This document shows positions 9,186 through 17,197 of a stretch of DNA of 64,000 nucleotides, piece after piece. The position numbers and the translations under genes were made by a program. The stretch lies in contig JAQXDK010000021.1 of NCBI GenBank assembly GCA_029251405.1, positions 1 through 64,000 of the forward strand, given 5' to 3'. Within the stretch, counting starts at the first letter, position 1. The number at the start of each line of letters is the position of its first letter. Below the pieces are notes generated by a model. The model saw nothing but the letters and a program-made list of their open reading frames with translations. It was not told the DNA's origin and ran no database searches. The stretch is from Flavobacteriales bacterium (GTDB lineage Bacteria; Bacteroidota; Bacteroidia; Flavobacteriales_D; Parvicellaceae).

Positions 9186-9524
9186 ATGAAAGAAATTAGT
9201 ATTGACAGAGCTCAGAAGATGGTAGACGATTGGATTAAGACCATAGGGGTAAGATATTTTGACGAATTAACCAATATGGCTATTCTAACGGAAGAGGTAG
9301 GGGAAGTGGCTCGAATTATAGCAAGAAAATATGGAGAACAAAGCGAGAAAAAATCCGAACATAAATCAGAATTGTCCGATGAACTTGCAGATGTTTTATT
9401 TGTAATAATATGCTTAGCAAATCAAACAGGCATTAACCTAGAGGAGGCGTTTATTAAAAACATAAATAAGAAAACTGTTAGAGACGCACAAAGGCACGTT
9501 GAAAACAAGAAAATAACTAAGTAA
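9186..9524 (+). CDS. MazG-like nucleotide pyrophosphohydrolase
   Basis: A 112-residue all-alpha NTP pyrophosphatase of the MazG/HisE superfamily, expected to hydrolyse nucleoside triphosphates to monophosphates and pyrophosphate. Metal-binding motifs are visible: TEEVGEVAR (E-E-x-x-E) near residue 38 and ELADVLF (E-x-x-D) near residue 70. It closes the rsgA-dtd operon. Its last nine codons before the stop (QRHVENKK plus ITK) are partly repeated at 11908-11934, where the same frame would read QMHVENKKT and stop. That second copy suggests an insertion or duplication altered the original 3' end. Confidence 0.85.
   Translation: MKEISIDRAQKMVDDWIKTIGVRYFDELTNMAILTEEVGEVARIIARKYGEQSEKKSEHKSELSDELADVLFVIICLANQTGINLEEAFIKNINKKTVRDAQRHVENKKITK
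9487..9513 (+). repeat. 27-bp direct repeat, left copy
   Basis: CACAAA, then G, GCACGTTGAAAACAA, G and AAAA: the coding 3' end of the mazG-like gene. It matches 11908-11934 at 25 of 27 positions in the same orientation. The two copies bracket the 748-residue membrane-protein gene. Confidence 0.8.
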
Positions 9525-9543
9525 CTTTACGTAAATTTACCAG

Positions 9544-9567
9544 AAAACCTTCTTGAGGTTATTTTTT
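9544..9567 (+). terminator. Terminator after the rsgA-dtd-mazG operon
   Basis: A short stem, AACCT (9546-9550) with AGGTT (9556-9560), is followed by ATTTTTT. It is weak because the stem is only 5 bp, but the position 20 nt after the stop fits. Confidence 0.5.
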
Positions 9568-9614
9568 AGTCTAAAAATTCTTAATATTGTTAATTAAATG
9601 TTAATAAAATAATT

Positions 9615-11861
9615 ATGGAATATATATTTACACTTTTTTTAGCCTTACTAATATTATCACTAATCGGAGTTTTTAGAAATCAATTTACTGATACGTCCCC
9701 TAAAAGTTTAATTAACCTGAGCGACACTACACAAAAATGGATTACTGATAAATCCTGGTTTAGTAGACTAACACCGCTTTTCAGTGTTTTTATAATTGTT
9801 TATAATTTTATTATTTGGGCGCTTTATGGTATTACTACAATTTTAGATGGGCTATTATATATATTTAAAATTGCAATCTCTATTTTTAAATGGATATGGA
9901 ATGAAATACTTCATCCTACGGTATTCTTAGTTGTTAAATTAATTTGGCATTATTTCGTTATTTTTATTTGGAAGTTTTTTTCCGCATCTGTAAATACAAA
10001 TAATTTTACAATTCTTAGTAAAAGAAAAAATATAATATTTTCTTTTAAAATGTTACTTCAAATTTTTTCTATTTCAGCATTCTTTTTTCTAATATCAACA
10101 TATTATAATTTCAGTTTTATTTCTGTTGCAATAATTTCATTAATCATAATTGTTCTAATACAGTATCAAATTTTTAGATCAACTAATTTTTATACAGAAA
10201 CAAATTCATCAACCCTAAGAAAGATGAAAATTGTTGGTACTTCCATACTGTCAACATTAATATTTTTGGGACTGATATTTATTTTTAAAAATTATTCAGA
10301 TAAAATTATTATTCAAGGATTAGGTGTATCTATTGCTCAAATCTCAACACCAATTATTTTAATTTCATTAATTACTTTTTTGGGTTCTACATTTTTTCTG
10401 TCGCCTTACGTTATCAAATCCAATGATTCTTCTTTTGAATTATTTGATTTTTTAAAGCAATTTCTTTTAAGACTTCCAAAATATATATATTCACTTCCAT
10501 TCCATATTTTAGGTCTAATAATTGCTACTATAATTCCTGCAATTATTGTGTTTGTCCTAAGTTTTGGAATTAACTTTACTACAAATAAATCAATACCAGA
10601 TTGGAGTTCAGATATAATCAAATTGTCTTCATCTCGTGGTGAGATTAAACTTAATGATGAGAAAATAAGTACCCTAAATAATGAAATTTTTTTAGTGGAT
10701 TCAATCTACAATAAAGATACTATTGAAATTCAAAATAAAATTCAAAATGTTAATGCTAACTTGTATGATGCACATGAGCTTAAGGATTTATTACAACCTA
10801 ATAAGATACTCTCTTTTGAAGGAGATCCGTATGTCGGAGAATCACAAAAGTTTAGTTTTTTAGAAGTTTTAAGCGCTGGAAGCTATACATGGGAAGTTAT
10901 TAAAAGTTCTAATGATTCAACAATTAAAAAATCATCAAATTTTTATCAAAAGAAAAGTAGAAATGATGGTATTATTAATACTTATGTTTTCGAATATACT
11001 TGGCAAAAACCAGGTAGTTACAGAATTGAGGTAAGTCCTAAAAATAGTTGTGAGACTGGATCATCAGCCGTTCTATCAATAAATGTTTTAGACAAACCAA
11101 AACAAAAATTAAAATTCTCAAGTCCAAGAGGGAAAAGTTTAATTTGCCCAGGTGACACTGTTGTTTTTGTTGCTGATCAAAGTAAATGGGTTGAGTCATG
11201 GCATTGGGAGCTCCCTAACGGATGTCAATATATTTCTGAAGATACAGAATCAAAAATCGAAGTTGTATGGGGAAACAACCCAGGAACCATTAGAGTATAT
11301 GGGGTAGGAGCTAAAGGAGAAAGTCAAATTTCAGTAACCAAAGGCTTATTAGTTAATCTTATACCAAAACTTGGATATCCAGAAATTGAAATTGACATGA
11401 TTCCTGATGAAGAATTGACATCTTTTAAATTCCCCGTAAGACAAAATTTATATTACACAATGGTCGACGCAGAGTTTGAAATTAATGAACTTAATAATGA
11501 ACTAAATAAACTCGAAGATCAAAAAATTATTCTTGAAAGTAATTATAATGATTCAATACAAGATTTGACTAGTAAAATAATAAATCTAGATGATAAAAAC
11601 AGTGGAATAAGAATTTTTGTATTTGGAATAATATTGGCTCTAATTGGATTTGTATTTTTACTATCGTTATTATTTACAAACCTTTGGACATACTTTGTTA
11701 GGTATAATTATTTCATATATGATTTTGAGCAGGAGGGTATTCATTACATCAATTCTCAAATTTCTTTTTATAGAAATAAAAATAAAAACCAACCGTTGTT
11801 TGCCTGGTTTATATTGGGTGTTTCATTCTTATTTTTTATTGGATTAACTAGTTTGGTTTAG
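9615..11861 (+). CDS. Large membrane protein with PKD-like domains, function unknown
   Basis: I do not recognise this 748-residue protein. The N-terminal 330 residues hold a short N-terminal hydrophobic segment and several further membrane spans rich in Ile, Phe and Trp. About 345-395 is helical and polar. About 400-590 resembles two PKD/Ig-like beta domains (SAGSYTWEV, KPGSYRIEVSP, then ICPGDTVVFVAD, VESWHWELPNGC, NPGTIRVYGVGAKG), the pattern of PKD-like domains of Bacteroidota surface proteins. A coiled coil follows (about 620-660), then two more spans, the last ending at the C-terminus. Topology suggests exported domains held between membrane segments. It is alone between two 27-bp direct repeats. 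Confidence 0.7.
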   Translation: MEYIFTLFLALLILSLIGVFRNQFTDTSPKSLINLSDTTQKWITDKSWFSRLTPLFSVFIIVYNFIIWALYGITTILDGLLYIFKIAISIFKWIWNEILHPTVFLVVKLIWHYFVIFIWKFFSASVNTNNFTILSKRKNIIFSFKMLLQIFSISAFFFLISTYYNFSFISVAIISLIIIVLIQYQIFRSTNFYTETNSSTLRKMKIVGTSILSTLIFLGLIFIFKNYSDKIIIQGLGVSIAQISTPIILISLITFLGSTFFLSPYVIKSNDSSFELFDFLKQFLLRLPKYIYSLPFHILGLIIATIIPAIIVFVLSFGINFTTNKSIPDWSSDIIKLSSSRGEIKLNDEKISTLNNEIFLVDSIYNKDTIEIQNKIQNVNANLYDAHELKDLLQPNKILSFEGDPYVGESQKFSFLEVLSAGSYTWEVIKSSNDSTIKKSSNFYQKKSRNDGIINTYVFEYTWQKPGSYRIEVSPKNSCETGSSAVLSINVLDKPKQKLKFSSPRGKSLICPGDTVVFVADQSKWVESWHWELPNGCQYISEDTESKIEVVWGNNPGTIRVYGVGAKGESQISVTKGLLVNLIPKLGYPEIEIDMIPDEELTSFKFPVRQNLYYTMVDAEFEINELNNELNKLEDQKIILESNYNDSIQDLTSKIINLDDKNSGIRIFVFGIILALIGFVFLLSLLFTNLWTYFVRYNYFIYDFEQEGIHYINSQISFYRNKNKNQPLFAWFILGVSFLFFIGLTSLV

Positions 11862-11907
11862 AATTATATATTTTATTGATTTAAGTTTTGTATTATTTTA
11901 CGTGTTA

Positions 11908-11934
11908 CACAAATGCACGTTGAAAACAAAAAAA
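11908..11934 (+). repeat. 27-bp direct repeat, right copy
   Basis: A same-orientation copy of 9487-9513 with 2 mismatches. In the frame of the mazG-like gene it reads QMHVENKK, followed by T and a TGA stop, so it looks like a displaced native 3' end of that gene. Confidence 0.8.
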
Positions 11935-11977
11935 CTTGATGTTTAGAAATTATACTTATTTATTTGATATTTGATTT

Positions 11978-12454
11978 ATGTCATTAGATAGAAAAGATCA
12001 AAAAGAAAATATTGCTCCAAGAAAAAGTAAAAAAAACCTGATAATTTTTATAATACTATTAGTTATTTGCTCGGTTGCTGGTTTTTTTCTTTTTGAAAAA
12101 AGTCCTGAACAAAAAATAGAAGTTGTAGAAGTTAATGCATTTGAAAATGGTTTAGATCTCAATGATAATGTTGAGGATTCTGTTACTATCAAGGACTCTT
12201 TAGCTACTAATGATACTCTAAAAATTGATTTAAAAAATAATTTTAAACCTTCAATAAAAAATAGAAAAAGAACAGTTACAAAAGATCAATTGGATAACAA
12301 TCCAAAGTACTGGATGGTTGTAAAACAAAGCAATGATACCACTTTCTATACTTTAAAGAATAAAAAAACTGGAACTAAACTATCCAATAAATACTACAGT
12401 AAAGAAATAGCTGAGAAAGAACTAATAAAGTTTAAAAAAATTATTTCAAGGTAA
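11978..12454 (+). CDS. Single-span membrane protein, unknown
   Basis: A 158-residue protein with a basic cytoplasmic leader, one transmembrane segment (about 20-41, NLIIFIILLVICSVAGFFLF), an acidic linker, and a basic C-terminal domain of about 55 residues (KYWMVVKQSNDTTFYTLKNK). I recognise no family. The topology, with a small folded C-terminal domain outside the membrane, recalls cell-envelope proteins such as those with SPOR domains, but I see no convincing SPOR motif. It lies just outside the right 27-bp repeat. Confidence 0.65.
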   Translation: MSLDRKDQKENIAPRKSKKNLIIFIILLVICSVAGFFLFEKSPEQKIEVVEVNAFENGLDLNDNVEDSVTIKDSLATNDTLKIDLKNNFKPSIKNRKRTVTKDQLDNNPKYWMVVKQSNDTTFYTLKNKKTGTKLSNKYYSKEIAEKELIKFKKIISR

Positions 12455-12524
12455 TTTTATAAGTCTTTCCGTATTCGGCGTGTGTCTAGGATCTTTATAG
12501 CTTGTCTTTTAAAAATTAATTATT

Positions 12525-13187
12525 ATGCATGTTGTAGTGCTAACAGGGGCAGGTATTAGCGCTGAAAGCGGTATCAAAACCTTTAGAGATGACGATGGTT
12601 TGTGGGAAGGTCACGATGTTATGGAGGTAGCTACAGTAGAGGGTTTTAATAAGAATCCTGTGTTGGTTATGGAGTTTTACAACCAACGTCGAAAACAACT
12701 TCAAAAAGTAATGCCTAATGCCGCTCATTTTGCATTAGCTGCTTTGGAAAATAAACATAATGTGTCTATTATCACTCAAAATGTTGACGATCTTCATGAA
12801 AGAGCTGGAAGTAATTCTATTTTACATCTCCATGGGGAATTGCTAAAAGTTAGAAGTATCTATGATGAAAACAATATCAAATCTTGGAAAGGTGATCTTA
12901 ATGTAGGGGACTTATGCGAAAAAGGTTATCAATTACGTCCGCATATTGTTTGGTTTGGAGAAGATGTTCCTATGATTCCCAAAGCTATTTCAGTTTGTGA
13001 AAAAGCAGATGTTTTAGTAATAGTAGGAACATCTATGCAAGTATATCCAGCAGCCAGCTTATTAAATTATATTCCAGTAAATACAAGTGTATTTTATATT
13101 GACCCAAATCCAGCAACCCTTAACTATCCTAACTTAACTGTTATTCCTGAGCCAGCAAGTATTGGTGTTTTAAAATTGGATTTATAG
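12525..13187 (+). CDS. Sirtuin-type NAD-dependent protein deacylase, zinc site lost
   Basis: A CobB/Sir2-family enzyme that removes acyl groups from lysines using NAD. The 220-residue protein has the NAD motifs GAGISAESGI (8-17) and TQNVDDLH (84-91) and the catalytic histidine H103 in LHLHGEL. Y52 and R55 in FYNQRRK match the Y-x-x-R pair that marks class III desuccinylases/demalonylases. The zinc module is degenerate: between H103 and RPHIVWFGE only one cysteine remains instead of four. It converges with the AMP nucleosidase gene, 15 nt apart. The 70-nt gap before the start is less AT-rich than most gaps here, but I could not fold it. Confidence 0.9.
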   Translation: MHVVVLTGAGISAESGIKTFRDDDGLWEGHDVMEVATVEGFNKNPVLVMEFYNQRRKQLQKVMPNAAHFALAALENKHNVSIITQNVDDLHERAGSNSILHLHGELLKVRSIYDENNIKSWKGDLNVGDLCEKGYQLRPHIVWFGEDVPMIPKAISVCEKADVLVIVGTSMQVYPAASLLNYIPVNTSVFYIDPNPATLNYPNLTVIPEPASIGVLKLDL

Positions 13188-13202
13188 AAATAATTATTTT
13201 TT

Positions 13203-13973
13203 TTAGAACTTTAGATGCCTAACAGTTTCGGCATTATCCATTAGCTTTCTTAACGAATCTATTCCTATAGCAATATGTTTTTCATCAAACTGCTTAGAAT
13301 TAATTTCATCTTTTTCAAGTGTTTTAACTCCTTCAGGCGTCATAGGAGAGTCTGAAACTAATAACAATGCACCTACTGGAATCTTATTGTGAAATCCAAC
13401 TGTAAAAAGCGTTGCAGTTTCCATATCAATAGCATATGCTCTTGTTTTTTTTATATAATCTTTAAAAACCTTATCGTATTCCCAAACTCTTCTATTAGTA
13501 GTGTATACAGTTCCTGTCCAATAATCTGTTTTGAATTCTCTAATAGTTGTAGAAATCGCTTTTTGAAGTGAAAATGAAGGCATTGCTGGAACTTCTGGTG
13601 GAAAGTAGTCATTTGAAGTACCGTCGCCTCTTATAGCTCCAATAGGTAGTACAAAGTCACCAATATCTATTCTCTTTTTTAGTCCACCACATTTCCCCAG
13701 AAAAAGAACAGCCTTAGGACTTATCGCAGAAAGTAAATCCATAATGGTTGCAGCATTCGGGCTTCCCATTCCAAAATTTATGATGGTTATATTTTTAGAA
13801 GTAGCAGAAGACATATTTTTATCTTCCCCTTGAAATTTACAGCCTAACTTTTCAGCAAAAATTTTAACATATTTATCGAAGTTGGTTAAAAGTATATACT
13901 CCCCAAAACTGTCAAGCTCTAAACCGGTATATCTCACCAACCAATTTTCTACAATTTCTGATTTTGTTTTCAT
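13203..13973 (-). CDS. AMP nucleosidase
   Basis: Predicted to cleave AMP to adenine and ribose 5-phosphate. The 256-residue protein belongs to the nucleoside phosphorylase (PNP/UDP) superfamily: NFGMGSPNAATIMDLL near residue 67 forms the phosphate/ribose site, FLGKCGGLKKRIDIGDFVLP follows, and AIDMETATLF near residue 183 is the ribose-binding motif. Short AMP nucleosidases of this size are typical of Bacteroidota; the enterobacterial Amn is about 480 residues. A possible -7 box (TATCTTTA, 14002-13995) lies 22 nt upstream of the ATG. Confidence 0.85.
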   Translation of the reverse strand: MKTKSEIVENWLVRYTGLELDSFGEYILLTNFDKYVKIFAEKLGCKFQGEDKNMSSATSKNITIINFGMGSPNAATIMDLLSAISPKAVLFLGKCGGLKKRIDIGDFVLPIGAIRGDGTSNDYFPPEVPAMPSFSLQKAISTTIREFKTDYWTGTVYTTNRRVWEYDKVFKDYIKKTRAYAIDMETATLFTVGFHNKIPVGALLLVSDSPMTPEGVKTLEKDEINSKQFDEKHIAIGIDSLRKLMDNAETVRHLKF

Positions 13974-14088
13974 ATTTCAAGATAAGTGTGTCTTTAAAGA
14001 TAACTAATTATAAATGCTAACATTTAATATAGAACTGATAAAGCTTCTTATTTCGAATAGTAGAAGGATATAATAAATTATTTAGAAT

Positions 14089-14688
14089 CTATCCAAAACC
14101 ACCAACACTTAGACCAAAGCTCATAGAGGATACTACTATAATAATTATTGTTAGAGCTGCTAAAATTATAGATGATATAATAATTATGATTTTTGCTTTT
14201 TTAGATAGTTTCCTTTTCTTCTCATCTTTTTTGTCGTTAGTGATATTAATATTTTTATCATTAATTATCGTTCCAGTATTTTCTTTTTTTATTATGTGAC
14301 CATCATTATTTTGACTTAATCTCGCTCCAATTATGTTTTTATAATTAGGCTCATTGTCGTGTTTTAAAAATCCTTTCGCACTATTTTCTAAATAGCTTTT
14401 ATTACTTACATCTTCTAAAGACTTTGTGTTTAATTTAAAATTATCTTCTACAATAATTAATTCATTCTTATCAGCTATTAAGGGTTCGTTTTTTGATAAA
14501 TTATAGCTATGAGATTCGTTTTGGCAATCATATTTGTTTATAAAAGTTATTTTATTATCAAGTTCCGATTTGCTTTTGATATAATTAATGTCCCAGTTAT
14601 TTATAGGGTTTTTAATAGAAATTATTTTTTCTGAGCTACAGCAATTTAGCAGTAGGGTTGTTAAGCTAAAAAGTATTATTTTTTTCAT
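14089..14688 (-). CDS. Putative lipoprotein with C-terminal membrane segment
   Basis: A 199-residue protein of unknown function. The N-terminus is a lipoprotein signal (MKKIILFSLTTLLLNCC, cysteine at 16 or 17). The middle is Asn/Lys/Asp-rich and low in complexity. Near the C-terminus a basic patch (KKRKLSKKAKI) precedes a strongly hydrophobic Ile-rich segment of about 25 residues and a short Gly-rich tail. A lipid anchor at one end and a membrane segment at the other is unusual. No family recognised. Composition is AT-rich even for this genome. Confidence 0.6.
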   Translation of the reverse strand: MKKIILFSLTTLLLNCCSSEKIISIKNPINNWDINYIKSKSELDNKITFINKYDCQNESHSYNLSKNEPLIADKNELIIVEDNFKLNTKSLEDVSNKSYLENSAKGFLKHDNEPNYKNIIGARLSQNNDGHIIKKENTGTIINDKNINITNDKKDEKKRKLSKKAKIIIIISSIILAALTIIIIVVSSMSFGLSVGGFG

Positions 14689-15039
14689 AAAACAAACATA
14701 TGAATATAATCTATAAAAGATAAAACCTATTTAAGCTTAAAAAAGAGTTAAAATATTACCCTATATTTAAATATTCCATATATATTTTAGATAAAAAAAG
14801 GATATATTTTATTGCTTTAAAATTTATATTCAATAACAAGAGAGTTTTGAATTGTTATATTTTAAATATTAAAGTATTAAAAGTTGTTTGTTTACAATTC
14901 CCCTAAGTTTCTATATTAATTTAAAATGTGCAGAATGGTCAAAATACTGTCCAAATTAAAGAAAATTGAGTGTTTTGTGAGAGTATTAAATTTCGGAGAT
15001 GTTTGAAAAATCTTTTAAAAATAGTGTTTAACAACTTTG
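14689..15039. other. 350-nt AT-rich gap
   Basis: I see no gene, recognisable RNA or repeat here. A 23-codon ORF at 14936-15007 has no support. The sequence is extremely AT-rich on the left and slightly less so near the tRNA genes. Confidence 0.6.
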
Positions 15040-15114
15040 TGGGCAATACTGGATTCGAACCGGTGACCTCTTGCCTGTCAAGCAAGCGCTCTAAACCAAC
15101 TGAGCTAATTGCCC
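15040..15114 (-). tRNA. tRNA-Val (GAC)
   Basis: A complete cloverleaf: acceptor GGGCAAT/ATTGCCC, D stem GCTC/GAGC, anticodon stem CTTGC/GCAAG with loop TTGACAG, and T stem ACCGG/CCAGT with one C-A mismatch. Anticodon GAC reads Val codons GUC and GUU. CCA is not encoded. It lies downstream of tRNA-Val (UAC) beyond a terminator hairpin. Confidence 0.93.
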
Positions 15115-15121
15115 TGAAAAG

Positions 15122-15144
15122 AAAAAAGCCTCTGTTGAGGCTTT
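15122..15144 (-). terminator. Terminator between the two tRNA-Val genes
   Basis: A perfect 8-bp stem, AAAGCCTC (15125-15132) with GAGGCTTT (15137-15144), with a 4-nt loop. Read on the minus strand it is followed by a T-rich tail and starts right after tRNA-Val (UAC). No clear promoter is visible between it and the second tRNA, so it may attenuate rather than stop, or act in 3' processing. Confidence 0.8.
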
Positions 15145-15145
15145 G

Positions 15146-15220
15146 TGGGCGATGAGGGATTCGAACCCCCGACCCCCTCGGTGTAAACGAGGTGCTCTGA
15201 ACCAACTGAGCTAATCGCCC
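15146..15220 (-). tRNA. tRNA-Val (UAC)
   Basis: Acceptor GGGCGAT/ATCGCCC, D stem GCTC/GAGC, anticodon stem CCTCG/CGAGG with loop TTTACAC, T stem GGGGG/CCCTC. Anticodon UAC reads Val codons GUA and GUG. CCA is not encoded. With the GAC isoacceptor it covers all valine codons. Confidence 0.95.
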
Positions 15221-15234
15221 TAAAATTAGGATTG

Positions 15235-15242
15235 CAAATATA
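15235..15242 (-). promoter_or_regulatory. -7 box of the tRNA-Val genes
   Basis: TATATTTG on the minus strand matches TAnnTTTG perfectly and lies 14 nt upstream of tRNA-Val (UAC). The -33 region is weak (TTAC at 19 nt). Confidence 0.6.
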
Positions 15243-15270
15243 TTGTTTTTTTTATTCTTCTGTAACTTAT

Positions 15271-16470
15271 CTAATAAAATTCCTTTAAAATATCACTAAC
15301 TAAAAAGGCACTACCTGTTACTAAAATTAAGTCATCTTCATTAGCCATACCTTTTATTTTTAAAAAAGCTGCTCTAAAATCTTGAAATACAAGACTGGTT
15401 TTTTTATTCAATTTAGTTTTTAATATCTCAGGATCTAATGCTCGTTCATTCTTTGATTTTGTTAAGTAAATATGTTTTGCTTCTGGTAAGTTCTTTAAGA
15501 TTTCATCTAAGTTTTTATCGTTTGAAAACCCTAGCACGAGATGCAGGCTATTATATTCTTCTAATCTTAACTGCTTTTTTATTTCCTTTATTCCTTCTTT
15601 GTTGTGACCAATATCTAAAATAATTTTTGGTTTTTTTTCTACAATTTGCCATCTTCCTTTTAGGGTAATATAATCCAGCGGATCTTCTTTCAAAAAGATT
15701 TCAGGATTTAAAATATTAACAGCTTTTTTTGCTGTCTTCCAATTATTTAGTTGGTAGTTCGGAAGTTTTGATATTATTTTATTTTTTGAATGATCAACTT
15801 TAAATAATTTGGCATTTTTTTCTTTACATATATTGGTTAATATTTCAAGTTTCGCGATCTCAGGCCCAACTAATGTGGGGATGTTATTTTTAATAATACC
15901 AGCTTTTTCTTTTGCTATTTTCTCTAAAGAATTCCCTAAAATGTTCTGATGATCGAGTCCTATTGTTGTGATAATAGATAATTCTGGTGTAATGATATTG
16001 GTAGAATCTAATCTTCCTCCAAGTCCTGTTTCTATGATGTTTATTTTTGTATTATTATCTTTAAAATAGTTGAAAGCTAGAGCAGTAGTCCATTCAAAAA
16101 AAGAAGGTTTTATTTTTTCAAATAATTCAAAATTACTTTTGTAAAAATCTGTTATATATTTTTTTGATATCCATTCATCGTTAATAACGATACGTTCTCT
16201 AAAATCATATAAGTGTGGGGAGCTGAAAATTCCTACTTTAAAACCATTTTTTTTATATATATTATAAATTATATTACAAACAGAACCTTTTCCGTTAGTT
16301 CCAGCAACATGTATGGTTTTAATAGATTCTTGAGGGTTCCCAAGAATTTCACAAATTTTTTTAATATTGTTTAGATCTGGTTTATAGGCTTTTTTACCCT
16401 GTTTTTGATAAACTGGATATTGATTATAAAGGAATTCTACAATTTCTTTATAAGAGTTGTTATTTTTCAA
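15271..16470 (-). CDS. folC: Dihydrofolate/folylpolyglutamate synthase
   Basis: FolC adds glutamate to dihydropteroate and to folates. This 399-residue Mur-ligase-family enzyme has the ATP loop HVAGTNGKGSVCN (near residue 55), the second-metal region TIGLDHQNILGNSLEKIAKEK (about 165-185) and the C-terminal Mur motif ILDIGHNKEGI (near 290). The length is close to the 420-430 of most FolC proteins. It is the last gene of a minus-strand run and overlaps the tonB-like gene by 11 nt. Confidence 0.95.
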   Translation of the reverse strand: MKNNNSYKEIVEFLYNQYPVYQKQGKKAYKPDLNNIKKICEILGNPQESIKTIHVAGTNGKGSVCNIIYNIYKKNGFKVGIFSSPHLYDFRERIVINDEWISKKYITDFYKSNFELFEKIKPSFFEWTTALAFNYFKDNNTKINIIETGLGGRLDSTNIITPELSIITTIGLDHQNILGNSLEKIAKEKAGIIKNNIPTLVGPEIAKLEILTNICKEKNAKLFKVDHSKNKIISKLPNYQLNNWKTAKKAVNILNPEIFLKEDPLDYITLKGRWQIVEKKPKIILDIGHNKEGIKEIKKQLRLEEYNSLHLVLGFSNDKNLDEILKNLPEAKHIYLTKSKNERALDPEILKTKLNKKTSLVFQDFRAAFLKIKGMANEDDLILVTGSAFLVSDILKEFY

Positions 16471-17197
16471 TGTATTGAATTCTTTTCACCAGCCTTTCTT
16501 TACTAATTCCAGAAGCTGAAGGAGTAAATTTAAATTTAGATTTACAGTCATTTTCAATATATTTCTGTTCCAAACTGGTTAATGTAACAGACGTTTTATT
16601 ATGTGGATAAAGTACTTTTGTGTCTAATACGTTACCATCTGGATCTATTACAAACTGGACCATTACAAAACCCACCCAATTTTTTGGATTAGATAATTCT
16701 GGATTTCCCATAACTTGTCTTCCTTTACCATCACCAATTCCCCCTCCTGTATTAGGTCCTTTGCCGGTGCCAATTCCAGTTCCTTCTCCATCTCCATTAC
16801 CACTTTTACTATCTCCACTTCCCTTACCAAATAAATTGCTAAAATCATTTTTTGGTGAAGGCTCTTTTTCTTCTTCTACTTCTTTTGCTGCCTCAGGTTC
16901 TTTATTACTGGTTTTAGAATTACTTGAATTTACAGTAACTGGTGATTCTTGCTGTGTCACTTCCTTTTCTGATTTTGTTTCTGGGGTTAGTTCTATTGGT
17001 GTTGGTACTGAACTTCCTGGAGATCCACCACCAGCGTCACTAAAATCTATTGTAATCACTTCCTCTAAGGTAAATTGTGGAGGGTTTTGGATTTCCATAC
17101 ATCCGCGACTAAAAAAAATTAATAATAATAAAAATAGGTGTATTGATACACTTACTATTATTCCTGTTCGGTTATTTTTTTTTTGTAATAATTCCAA
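16460..17197 (-). CDS. TonB-like energy transducer
   Basis: A 245-residue TonB-family protein expected to couple the ExbB/ExbD motor to outer-membrane receptors. One membrane span lies near residues 12-30, followed by a Pro/Ser/Glu-rich and then Gly-rich periplasmic linker (about 50-160) and a TonB C-terminal domain (about 170-245; VMVQFVIDPDGNV, then SKFKFTP). It sits directly after two exbD genes and one exbB gene, adjacent or overlapping by single bases. TolA-like proteins share the layout, but the C-terminal domain favours TonB. Confidence 0.88.
   Translation of the reverse strand: MELLQKKNNRTGIIVSVSIHLFLLLLIFFSRGCMEIQNPPQFTLEEVITIDFSDAGGGSPGSSVPTPIELTPETKSEKEVTQQESPVTVNSSNSKTSNKEPEAAKEVEEEKEPSPKNDFSNLFGKGSGDSKSGNGDGEGTGIGTGKGPNTGGGIGDGKGRQVMGNPELSNPKNWVGFVMVQFVIDPDGNVLDTKVLYPHNKTSVTLTSLEQKYIENDCKSKFKFTPSASGISKERLVKRIQYIEK

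Noticed and set aside
14693-14700. Perfect -7 box TATGTTTG on the minus strand before the 14089-14688 gene
   Set aside because: It is only 4 nt from the ATG, which would leave no leader; the other promoters here lie 16-50 nt upstream.
14939-15205. 88-codon minus-strand reading frame across the tRNA-Val genes
   Set aside because: The translation (SSVGLERLLDRQEVTGSNPV) is the familiar artefact of reading through tRNA genes.
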